DNA of 6,704 nt from Bordetella parapertussis. GTDB lineage: Bacteria; Pseudomonadota; Gammaproteobacteria; Burkholderiales; Burkholderiaceae_B. Both the position numbers and the translations under genes were made by a program. Within the stretch, counting starts at the first letter, position 1. Every line of letters starts with the position of its first letter. Below are positions 1 through 5,770 of this stretch, one piece after another. The notes below the pieces were generated by a model that ran no database searches, was not told where the DNA came from, and worked only from the letters and a program-made list of their open reading frames with translations. Location of the stretch: contig CAMEAW010000155.1 in the NCBI GenBank assembly GCA_945911685.1, positions 1 to 6,704 on the forward strand, written 5' to 3'.

Positions 1-166
1 AGGTGTCATGGAGGCCATGGGCATCACGGTTTATCGCGTGAGCAAGGCCGATGAGGTCGAAGATGTTGTCAGTGCGGCACTAGATTCGGTATTTGAAGCG
101 GGTGACCGTGTTGCGATTTTGTTATCGCAAAGCTTGATTGGTCGCAAAAAATGGGTGCGTGATTAA
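1..166 (+). CDS. ThDP-dependent decarboxylase, alpha (PYR-domain) subunit, 3' end only
   Basis: Only the last 54 codons are present; the gene enters from the left edge and stops at TAA 164-166. The visible protein ends in hydrophobic VAILLSQSLIG followed by RKKWVRD, which resembles the C-terminus of the small alpha subunits of sulfopyruvate decarboxylase (ComD type) and related phosphonopyruvate decarboxylases. In that family the alpha chain carries the pyrimidine-binding domain of thiamine diphosphate and pairs with a separate beta chain carrying the pyrophosphate-binding domain. The next gene, 55 bp downstream on the same strand, is such a beta chain, which strongly supports the call. The cofactor-activating glutamate would lie in the missing N-terminal part, so activity cannot be judged. 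Sulfopyruvate or phosphonopyruvate as substrate is a family-level inference. Confidence 0.7.
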   Translation, partial: GVMEAMGITVYRVSKADEVEDVVSAALDSVFEAGDRVAILLSQSLIGRKKWVRD

Positions 167-221
167 GCACTTGCTGACCCCATCCCTTTCAACACGCTAA
201 CTCTTTAAGATAGGAAACATC

Positions 222-821
222 ATGAGTAATATTCCAGCTTTTTCTGGCACGATCGAGCGCCGCGCTTTTGTAAAAGAACTTCTCAGCCTGTGTCCAGAGG
301 CCTTAGTTGTTCCTGGCCTAGGTTCGTCCAACTATGACATATACGCGGCAGGTGATCGCGATCTGAACTTCTATATGTGGGGTGCCATGGGTGGCGCGGC
401 CTTGATTGGTCTTGGCCTGGCTCTCGCGCAACCGAATAAGTCAGTCCTCGTGATTACGGGTGACGGCGAGCAACTGATGGGGATCGGCGGATTAGCAACG
501 ATTAACGCGCAGCAGCCTAAAAATCTGACAATCGTCGTGCTCGATAACGGTCATTTTGGTGAAACCGGTATGCAGCATAGTCACAGCAGCCTCGGCACTG
601 ATCTGACGGCAGTCGCAAAAGGCTGTGGCATTTCTAATTCGTTCAAAGTTAAAGATGCAAGCGATGCCAAAACCATTGCGCAAAATGTGGTGGCGCGCGC
701 TGGCGTTTCATTTGCGCAGGTCTATGTCAAAGCCGACGATGTGCCGCGCGCCTTTCCGTCGCGTGATGGCGTACACATCAAAAACCGTTTTCGCAACGCG
801 CTGGGTTTGTCGTCGTTCTAA
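222..821 (+). CDS. ThDP-dependent decarboxylase, beta (PP-domain) subunit, sulfopyruvate/phosphonopyruvate decarboxylase-like
   Basis: This 199-residue cytoplasmic protein is a stand-alone C-terminal half of a thiamine-diphosphate enzyme. The ThDP-Mg motif is visible: GDG at residues 80-82, followed after 26 residues by the Asn of DN at 108-109, with LATINAQQPKNLTIVVLDN between. A GAMGGA turn lies at 54-59. This length and pattern fit ComE, the beta subunit of sulfopyruvate decarboxylase (sulfopyruvate to sulfoacetaldehyde plus CO2), and the PP half of phosphonopyruvate decarboxylase; full-length acetolactate-synthase-type enzymes are over 500 residues. The ATG at 222 is chosen because AGGA at 212-215 lies 6 nt upstream. 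The preceding gene is the likely alpha subunit, so the two probably form one heteromeric enzyme. Nothing in the window (no Xsc, PhnX or PEP mutase) fixes the substrate, and other 3-substituted pyruvates remain possible. Confidence 0.8.
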   Translation: MSNIPAFSGTIERRAFVKELLSLCPEALVVPGLGSSNYDIYAAGDRDLNFYMWGAMGGAALIGLGLALAQPNKSVLVITGDGEQLMGIGGLATINAQQPKNLTIVVLDNGHFGETGMQHSHSSLGTDLTAVAKGCGISNSFKVKDASDAKTIAQNVVARAGVSFAQVYVKADDVPRAFPSRDGVHIKNRFRNALGLSSF

Positions 822-861
822 TTCTCTGCCCTTTGTTTACCCACCACCGGAAGCCGAAAAG

Positions 862-1833
862 ATGAAAGATATTTTCAAAAAGTCGTTAGTAGCCCTTTGG
901 CTTGCGTTGTTGGGGGTGTTTCCGGTTGCCAGTTCGGCGGCTTGGCCGGATGATCAGACCATCGAACTTGTGGTGGGCTTTGCGCCCGGCGGTGGTACGG
1001 ATTTAATGGCGCGTGCTTTGGTGCCGTTTGTTGAAAAGAAACTCGGCGGCAAGGCGCGTATCGTGGTGGTCAATAAACCTGGTGCAGGTGGTGAGATTTC
1101 GTCAGCGTATATCGCCCGCGCGAAACCAGATGGTTACACAATCGGGTTTATTAACGTGCCTGGGTTTGTATTTATCCCGATGTACAAACAATCTTCATAC
1201 CAAACCGACGATTTAAAAATTATCGCGCGCATTGTTGACGACCCGGCGGTATTAGTTGCGCGTAAGGATTCGAAATATAAAACCTTGCCAGAATTGTTAG
1301 CAGCCCTTAAAAAAGACCCAGGCTCCTTATCTTTTGCGACGAGCGGTCGCGGGACCAGTGGGCACCAGGCTTTACTCAAGATCGAGCAGGCGGCCGGCGT
1401 GAAAGGCACTGATATCGCGTTTAAAGGCGCGGGCGATTTTAAAAGCGCAGTGATTGGCGGGCACGTCGACTACGCATTCACTAGTGTGGGTGAATTTTTG
1501 ACGGGCTATGGCGATTCGGCTACTGCGGTGGCAATGCTTGTCGTGAATCCGACCCGAGTAGAGGCTATTAAAAACGTACCCTCAATCAAAGAGCTCGGCT
1601 TTGATGTACGGGTCAGTTCTGAGCGAGGCATCGCCGGGCCTAAAACGCTGCCACAAGATATCGCTGATCGCTTGCAACAAGCGCTTAAAGCCACACTCGA
1701 AGACCCTGAATTTTTGAAAACAATCAAAAATGATGCCCCCTTGGTGGCGTTTATGCCAGGACCAGAATGGACCAAGTCGCTTGAGCGCATTCGTGACGAA
1801 CTTAAACCTTTTGTTAGCAAAATGAATGATTAA
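862..1833 (+). CDS. Bug/TctC-family periplasmic solute-binding receptor (first of two)
   Basis: A 323-residue tripartite tricarboxylate transporter receptor of the Bug family, expected to bind a small carboxylate or similar organic acid in the periplasm. Residues 1-26 form a signal peptide (KK, a Leu/Val/Ala core, then ASSA), with cleavage likely after A26 or A27. The two family loops are visible: FAPGGGTD at 40-47 and VVNKPGAGG at 69-77, which usually contact the ligand. The frame is open back to an ATG at 625, but that region overlaps the decarboxylase gene and encodes a basic sequence unlike any secretion signal. ATG 862 gives a clean signal peptide and the usual family length, with a weak GGAAG site at 849-853. 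It starts 40 bp after the decarboxylase, which suggests cotranscription. No TctA or TctB membrane genes are nearby, as is common for Bug proteins. The ligand is unknown. Confidence 0.9.
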   Translation: MKDIFKKSLVALWLALLGVFPVASSAAWPDDQTIELVVGFAPGGGTDLMARALVPFVEKKLGGKARIVVVNKPGAGGEISSAYIARAKPDGYTIGFINVPGFVFIPMYKQSSYQTDDLKIIARIVDDPAVLVARKDSKYKTLPELLAALKKDPGSLSFATSGRGTSGHQALLKIEQAAGVKGTDIAFKGAGDFKSAVIGGHVDYAFTSVGEFLTGYGDSATAVAMLVVNPTRVEAIKNVPSIKELGFDVRVSSERGIAGPKTLPQDIADRLQQALKATLEDPEFLKTIKNDAPLVAFMPGPEWTKSLERIRDELKPFVSKMND

Positions 1834-1841
1834 TATAAGGC

Positions 1842-1848
1842 AGGAGGT
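1842..1848 (+). promoter_or_regulatory. Strong Shine-Dalgarno sequence without an evident gene
   Basis: AGGAGGT, a near-perfect anti-16S match, lies 9 bp after the stop of the first Bug gene and 121 bp before the next gene start. The nearest start in reach is GTG at 1859, 10 nt downstream, opening a 15-codon frame (VAGVLSRGLGLALLN) that stops at 1904-1906. It could drive a leader peptide, be left over from a lost gene, or be chance. Confidence 0.25.
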
Positions 1849-1913
1849 AGGTCTGTTTGTGGCTGGTGTGTTGAGTCGAGGCTTGGGTCTTGCTCTTCTG
1901 AATTAGGCAACTG

Positions 1914-1973
1914 ATGGCCGCGAACGATTGTCTACGCGATTGGCGCAACTATTTTTTTAGGGTTATACGATGA
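1914..1973 (+). other. Possible 19-codon upstream ORF coupled to the second Bug gene
   Basis: ATG 1914 opens a 19-residue frame whose TGA stop at 1971-1973 overlaps the ATG of the next gene at 1970-1972 in an ATGA arrangement, typical of translational coupling. The peptide has no recognisable motif and only a weak AGG-containing site upstream. The arrangement is visible, but translation is speculative and a frame this short can arise by chance. Confidence 0.15.
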
Positions 1974-2950
1974 GTACTGTTCTTGCTCAAACATTTCGCG
2001 GCACACTTTTCGTACTCGCTTTGCTCAGTTTCTCAACGGTCTGGGCGCAATATCCCGAAAAAGCGATTCGCTTTGTGGTGCCCTTTGCACCTGGCGGCAC
2101 CTCTGAAATCGTCGCGCGTTCGGTCGCAAGCAGCCTGACTACCCAGTTAGGGCAATCGGTATACGTTGAAAACAAACCAGGTGCCGCTGGCAGTATTGCG
2201 ATGGCTGAGGTCAAACGTGCTGCGCCAGATGGCTATACGTTGATCCTTGGGCATGTGGGTACGCTGGCGGTGAATCCGGCGCTCTTTGGCGCAAAGCTGA
2301 CCTACGATCCTGTCAAGGATTTTGTAGCGATTTCTTTGATCGCCAAGGTACCAAACGTGATTGCCGTGAGCCAACGCGCGGGTTTTAAAACGCTGGCTGA
2401 CATGGTTGCTGTGGCAAAAGCTAAGCCTGGATCGATCAATTATGGGTCGGCTGGTAACGGTAGCGCAGGCCATCTAGCGATGGAATACTTCGCTTCTGAG
2501 GCGGGCATCGAACTGACTCACGTGCCTTATAAAGGATCTGGCCCCATGCTGACAGATCTGATCGGCGGGCAAACGCAGGCGACGTTTAATGGTTTGCCCT
2601 CGTTGGTAGCGCAGATTAAAGGGGGGGCCTTGGTGCCCTTGGCCGTTGGCTCAGGGGCGCGCGCCGCTTCATTGCCCGATGTGCCCACCATCGCAGAGAG
2701 TGGTTATCCAGGCTTTGAAACTTCGCAATGGTACGGCTTGATGGCGCCTGCGGGTACGCCCGAGGCGATTATCAAGCGTTTGCAAAGCGAGCTTGTCGTG
2801 GCGCTAAAGTCCCCCGAAGGCACCAAACGCATGCGCGAAGATGGGGCCCTGTTGATTGGCGATACACCCCAAGAATTTACCGCCTTCATTGCTCAAGAAC
2901 GCGCACGCTGGGGCGAGGTCGTTAAAAAAGCGAAAATTAACGTCGATTAG
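1970..2950 (+). CDS. Bug/TctC-family periplasmic solute-binding receptor (second of two)
   Basis: A 326-residue Bug-family receptor with a signal peptide at residues 1-26 (hydrophobic core TLFVLALLSF, ending VWA before Q27). The ligand-loop signatures are FAPGGTSE at 39-46 and VENKPGAAG at 66-74, and further family hallmarks are PYKGSGP and LPDVPTIAESGYPGFE. Compared by eye with the preceding Bug gene, it shares the fold signature but little else, and its first loop carries Ser/Glu where the other has Asp, so a different ligand is likely. ATG 1970 is supported by TAGGG at about 1958-1962 and by the signal peptide starting directly there. The 136-bp gap before it suggests it may be regulated apart from the first Bug gene, though no convincing promoter is visible. 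There is no cognate TctA/TctB here. The ligand is unknown. Confidence 0.92.
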   Translation: MSTVLAQTFRGTLFVLALLSFSTVWAQYPEKAIRFVVPFAPGGTSEIVARSVASSLTTQLGQSVYVENKPGAAGSIAMAEVKRAAPDGYTLILGHVGTLAVNPALFGAKLTYDPVKDFVAISLIAKVPNVIAVSQRAGFKTLADMVAVAKAKPGSINYGSAGNGSAGHLAMEYFASEAGIELTHVPYKGSGPMLTDLIGGQTQATFNGLPSLVAQIKGGALVPLAVGSGARAASLPDVPTIAESGYPGFETSQWYGLMAPAGTPEAIIKRLQSELVVALKSPEGTKRMREDGALLIGDTPQEFTAFIAQERARWGEVVKKAKINVD

Positions 2951-2972
2951 GGCGAACCCGCTAGCGTAAATA

Positions 2973-3023
2973 CCCTATTGCAGTGCAAAATAGGGCTTAG
3001 GGTGATTAGTGTTTAGTCACCCT
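2973..3023 (+). terminator. Twin stem-loops after the second Bug gene / in the gltI leader
   Basis: Two hairpins begin 22 bp after the Bug stop codon. Stem one is CCCTATT 2973-2979 with AATAGGG 2989-2995. Stem two is AGGGTGA 2999-3005 with TCACCCT 3017-3023, extendable inward by a wobble pair and a T-A pair. A smaller GC-rich hairpin, GCCTG 3046-3050 with CAGGC 3054-3058, follows. Neither main stem has a T-run after it, so a standard intrinsic terminator is not shown. They could end the Bug transcript, protect its 3' end, or form part of the gltI leader. Confidence 0.4.
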
Positions 3024-3098
3024 GGCAGCACTGTCCATAAATTTTGCCTGCCCCAGGCTGAAATGCGCTGCTATCCAGAAATCTACCGGAGTTAAAAC

Positions 3099-4013
3099 AT
3101 GTTTCGTCAAACCCTTAAGCACGGTCTGGTTGCGCTTGCGACAGTCGTGATTGGTAGCACAGCGGTTGCCCAAGAGTTAACAGGCACGCTTAAAAAAATT
3201 AAAGAGACCAATACGATTACTGTTGGCCATCGCGATGCATCGTTACCTTTTTCATATTTTGATGATCAGCAAAAAGTGATTGGTTATGCGGTCGATATTT
3301 GCATGTATATCGTCAATGAAATTAAAAAAGAACTGAAACTACCTAACTTGCAAGTGAAGTTGGCTCCGGTAACTTCGGCAACCCGTATCCCCTTAATGGC
3401 GAACGGTACGATTGATCTTGAGTGCGGCTCAACCACCAACAACGCCGAGCGTCAAAAGCAAGTTGCTTTTGGCCCAACCTATTATCTGACTGCAACACGC
3501 TTTGTGTATAAAAAGAGCTCAGGTATCACAAACCTGGCGAGCTTGAAAGGCAAAACTGTTGTGTCGACTGCAGGCTCAACAAACCTCAAGCAAATCTCAG
3601 AAGCCAATACGGCGCAAAATCTGGGTTTGACAATCTTGGCGGCTAAAGACCATCCAGAGGGGTTTTTGATGGTTGAAACCGGTCGTGCTGCTGCGTTTGT
3701 AATGGATGATATTTTGTTGGCGGGTCTGGTCGCAGGTTCTAAAAAGCCAAGTGATTTCACGATTTCGAGCGACACACTTTCAAATCCAGAGCCTTATGCA
3801 TTCATGATGCCACGCGATGACGCACCATTTATCAAAATGGCTACTGCAGCAGCAAGCAAGCTCTACAAGTCTGCTGAGATGCCAGCCTTGTATGCAAAGT
3901 GGTTTGATAAGGCCGTGCCACCTAAAGGTTTGGTCCTGAATCAACCCATGACCGACAAAATGAAGAAAGCGTTGGCAAATCCAACCAACAATCCTGATCC
4001 AGCTAGCTATTGA
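3099..4013 (+). CDS. gltI: Glutamate/aspartate ABC transporter substrate-binding protein GltI
   Basis: A 304-residue periplasmic binding protein (SBP_bac_3 fold) for acidic amino acids. Residues 1-24 are a signal peptide ending TAVA before Q25. The mature protein closely follows E. coli GltI as I recall it: VGHRDASLPFSYFD at 42-55, NLQVKLAPVTSATRIPL at 83-99, ECGSTTNNAERQKQ at 108-121, AAKDH at 181-185, and GRAAAFVMDDILLAG at 195-209. These segments supply the Arg, Ser/Thr, His and Asp residues that hold the ligand's carboxylates and amino group. Cys68 and Cys109 are the only cysteines in the mature protein and could form a disulfide (inference). GGAG at 3088-3091, 7 nt upstream, fixes the start. 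The permease genes follow after 191 bp. The family call is very secure; preference between glutamate, aspartate or their amides is not determined. Confidence 0.95.
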   Translation: MFRQTLKHGLVALATVVIGSTAVAQELTGTLKKIKETNTITVGHRDASLPFSYFDDQQKVIGYAVDICMYIVNEIKKELKLPNLQVKLAPVTSATRIPLMANGTIDLECGSTTNNAERQKQVAFGPTYYLTATRFVYKKSSGITNLASLKGKTVVSTAGSTNLKQISEANTAQNLGLTILAAKDHPEGFLMVETGRAAAFVMDDILLAGLVAGSKKPSDFTISSDTLSNPEPYAFMMPRDDAPFIKMATAAASKLYKSAEMPALYAKWFDKAVPPKGLVLNQPMTDKMKKALANPTNNPDPASY

Positions 4014-4024
4014 TTTTTGAGGTT

Positions 4025-4107
4025 ACGGCAGAATATCGACGAGCTCTTTTTTGTTGAGATCCTCGGTATTCTGTTTAGGTTAGCTAAGCCCCTCGACAGT
4101 CTGCCGT
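4025..4107 (+). promoter_or_regulatory. Structured intercistronic element between gltI and gltJ
   Basis: Two competing stems are visible. The local one pairs CAGAATATCGA 4029-4039 with TCGGTATTCTG 4063-4073 (11 bp including one U-G pair), around a loop containing a T6 run. The longer one pairs ACGGCAGA 4025-4032 with TCTGCCGT 4100-4107 perfectly, with a possible inner CGAG 4040-4043 / CTCG 4092-4095 helix. Both use 4029-4032, so they exclude each other. Stable structures after a binding-protein gene are known to protect its mRNA and reduce permease expression (malE-malF model). That role here is inference; partial termination is the alternative. Confidence 0.45.
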
Positions 4108-4143
4108 TTATTGCAACGTTATTTTAGATAAGACGCTACGGTA

Positions 4144-4178
4144 TTAAGCAGTTTGATTATTTTTCTTTAAGCTGTTTG
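4144..4178 (+). repeat. 12-bp direct repeat upstream of gltJ
   Basis: TTAAGCAGTTTG at 4144-4155 recurs as TTAAGCTGTTTG at 4167-4178, with one mismatch and a start-to-start distance of 23 bp, about two helical turns. The intervening stretch is AT-rich. The position, 26 bp before the gltJ start, would suit binding by a regulator or a small duplication. No convincing -35/-10 pair could be assigned nearby, so the function is open. Confidence 0.4.
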
Positions 4179-4204
4179 TCACGGCGCTACAACAGGATCG
4201 TTGC

Positions 4205-4954
4205 ATGAATTACAAATGGAACTGGGGCATTTTGTTTGAGGTGTCGCCTGAAGGCAAGGGCACCTATCTCGAGATGCTGCTTTCCGGCCTGATGTGGACG
4301 CTTACGACAGCGTTCTTTGCCTGGATCATTGCACTACTGCTTGGTGTAACAATTGGGGTGCTGCGCACCTTGTCAAGTCGCACCGGCCGCCTTGTTGGCA
4401 ACGCATATGTTGAGGTCTTTCGCAACATACCGTTGCTGGTGCAATTGTTCTTATGGTATTTCGTTGTCCCTGAGCTAGTCCCCGAGCGTTTCGGTGACTG
4501 GCTCAAGCAACTGCCTAACGCCGCGTTTTATAACGGGGTGTTAGGAGTTGGCTTGTTTATGTCGGCGCGTGTCGCCGAGCAGGTTCGTACGGGTATTGAG
4601 TCACTGCCCGTTGGGCAGCGTATGGCAAGCACTGCGCTGGGTATGACCACCGCGCAAACGTATCGCTACGTGTTAATGCCAATGGTGGTTCGGATTATCT
4701 TTCCACCACTCACCTCTGAATTATTGAACACAATTAAAAATACGTCGGTGGCCTTAACGATCGGCTTGATGGAACTCACTGCGCGCGCGCGTTCAATGCA
4801 AGAATTTTCGTTTCAAGTGTTTGAGGCCTTTACTGTCGCGACCTTGCTATATCTGTTTACCAATATGATTGTGACGATACTGATGCGACGTCTTGAAAAG
4901 TCGATTGCTGTGCCAGGCTATCTTGGTACGTCGGCCAACGTGGTTGTTCATTAA
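4205..4954 (+). CDS. gltJ: Glutamate/aspartate ABC transporter permease GltJ
   Basis: A 249-residue inner-membrane permease of the His/Glu/Gln family; E. coli GltJ is of nearly the same length. The N-terminal NYKWNWGILFEVSPEGKGTYLEMLLSGLMWTL is the usual GltJ opening. Hydrophobic helices lie near residues 24-52, 73-89, 110-124, 162-170 and 206-226. The EAA loop, which couples to the ATPase, is at 137-159 (GQRMASTALGMTTAQTYRYVLMP). ETQ-like FRNIPLLVQLFLWYF at 72-86 is a family hallmark. ATG 4205 has AGGA at 4194-4197 with 7-nt spacing. It follows gltI after a structured gap and precedes gltK by 9 bp, so the two permeases are almost certainly cotranslated and heterodimerise. Confidence 0.95.
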   Translation: MNYKWNWGILFEVSPEGKGTYLEMLLSGLMWTLTTAFFAWIIALLLGVTIGVLRTLSSRTGRLVGNAYVEVFRNIPLLVQLFLWYFVVPELVPERFGDWLKQLPNAAFYNGVLGVGLFMSARVAEQVRTGIESLPVGQRMASTALGMTTAQTYRYVLMPMVVRIIFPPLTSELLNTIKNTSVALTIGLMELTARARSMQEFSFQVFEAFTVATLLYLFTNMIVTILMRRLEKSIAVPGYLGTSANVVVH

Positions 4955-4963
4955 GGGCGCGCC

Positions 4964-5653
4964 ATGTTTAGTAATTTTGATTTTGATGTAATCGCGCGTA
5001 GCTGGCCTTATCTGTTTAAAGATGGCATGTCGTTTACGTTGATGTTGACCGGTCTGGCAACGGGGGCTGGCATCGTCTTGGGTACGATTTTGGCGCTGAT
5101 GCGCTTGTCAAAATTTGTAGTGCTGCAGAAGTTTGCCGCTACCTACGTCAACATTATTCGCTCGCTGCCGTTAGTCTTAGTGATCTTTTGGTTTTATTTT
5201 TTGCTACCCTACATCGGGCAATGGGTCTTGGGCTCTGAACGGCCGATGGCGGTTGGGGCGTTCATGTCAGCGCTGGTAACCTTTTCGTTATTTGAAGCGG
5301 CTTACTTTTCAGAGATCATGCGCGCTGGTATTCAAGCGGTGCCGAGCGGTCAGTTTGCTGCTGCACAAGCACTAGGCATGCGTTATCATCAGGTGATGGG
5401 ATACATCGTATTGCCCCAAGCCTTTCGAGCGATGACACCTCTGTTGCTGACCCAGTCGATTATCTTGTTTCAAGACACATCATTGGTCTATGTGCTGTCG
5501 CTCACCGACTTCTTAGGCGCAGCCAGCAAAGTGGCTCAGCGTGACGGTCGTTTAGTCGAAATGTATATCTTTGCGGCGCTGGTGTACTTTGTGATCTCGT
5601 TTGGCGCGTCGATGCTAGTGAAGCGTTTGCAGTCAAAGATTGCAGTGCGTTGA
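4964..5653 (+). CDS. gltK: Glutamate/aspartate ABC transporter permease GltK
   Basis: A 229-residue inner-membrane permease, the second transmembrane subunit of the GltIJKL importer. FDFDVIARSWPYLFKDGMSFTL at the N-terminus is typical of GltK. Helices lie near residues 22-47, 67-86, 97-115, 157-180 and 201-219. The EAA loop is at 129-151 (GQFAAAQALGMRYHQVMGYIV, then LP), and NIIRSLPLVLVIFWFYFLLP at 63-82 is characteristic. The Shine-Dalgarno site AAGGG at 4953-4957 overlaps the gltJ stop, indicating tight coupling. The gene is intact, but the expected gltL ATPase does not follow: the next gene is on the opposite strand 100 bp away. The importer therefore needs an ATPase encoded elsewhere. Confidence 0.95.
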   Translation: MFSNFDFDVIARSWPYLFKDGMSFTLMLTGLATGAGIVLGTILALMRLSKFVVLQKFAATYVNIIRSLPLVLVIFWFYFLLPYIGQWVLGSERPMAVGAFMSALVTFSLFEAAYFSEIMRAGIQAVPSGQFAAAQALGMRYHQVMGYIVLPQAFRAMTPLLLTQSIILFQDTSLVYVLSLTDFLGAASKVAQRDGRLVEMYIFAALVYFVISFGASMLVKRLQSKIAVR

Positions 5654-5670
5654 TTGTGCACGCCGAGCAA

Positions 5671-5770
5671 AATCTGTCCTTGAGGCGTTCAGCCTCCCGG
5701 AGATTATTTGGCCAAATCAAACTCTGTCCTTGAGGCGTTCAGCTTCCCGGCGATTATTTGGCCAAATCAA
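5671..5770. repeat. 50-bp tandem duplication at the 3' end of the methyltransferase gene
   Basis: Copy one (5671-5720) and copy two (5721-5770) match at 47 of 50 positions, differing at 5672/5722, 5694/5744 and 5701/5751. Copy two contains the final codons and stop of the minus-strand methyltransferase, and copy one repeats those bases (FDLAK-stop on the minus strand) as a non-coding ghost. Each copy holds a perfect 12-bp palindrome, ATTTGGCCAAAT (5706-5717 and 5756-5767). Copy one also has a GAGGC/GCCTC 5-bp stem at 5682-5696, which is weakened in copy two by C5694T. No T-tract follows, so a terminator role between the convergent genes is only possible. Confidence 0.85.

Noticed and set aside
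625..861. N-terminal extension of the first Bug gene to ATG 625
   Set aside because: It overlaps about 200 bp of the decarboxylase beta gene in another frame, is basic and low in recognisable structure, and would bury the clear signal peptide that starts at ATG 862.
1940..1969. Promoter TTGGCG with TATACG before the second Bug gene
   Set aside because: It would place the transcription start at or inside the coding start, and both hexamers are weak.
2621..2627. G7 run in the second Bug gene, and another at about 5892-5898 in the methyltransferase, as phase-variation tracts
   Set aside because: Both sit inside intact frames encoding conserved-looking sequence, and seven bases is short for a phase-variable tract; nothing suggests switching.
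3012..3043. Promoter with TTAGTC/TAAATT hexamers upstream of gltI
   Set aside because: Poor -35 match that overlaps the second hairpin; not strong enough to list.
4781..4792. GCGCGCGC run in gltJ as a special site
   Set aside because: It encodes the Thr-Ala-Arg-Ala-Arg segment within the conserved permease frame and needs no other explanation.
5654..5753. Remnant of a gltL ATPase gene after gltK
   Set aside because: The 100 bp hold only the tandem repeat and short filler; no Walker A or signature-like coding sequence is visible in any frame.
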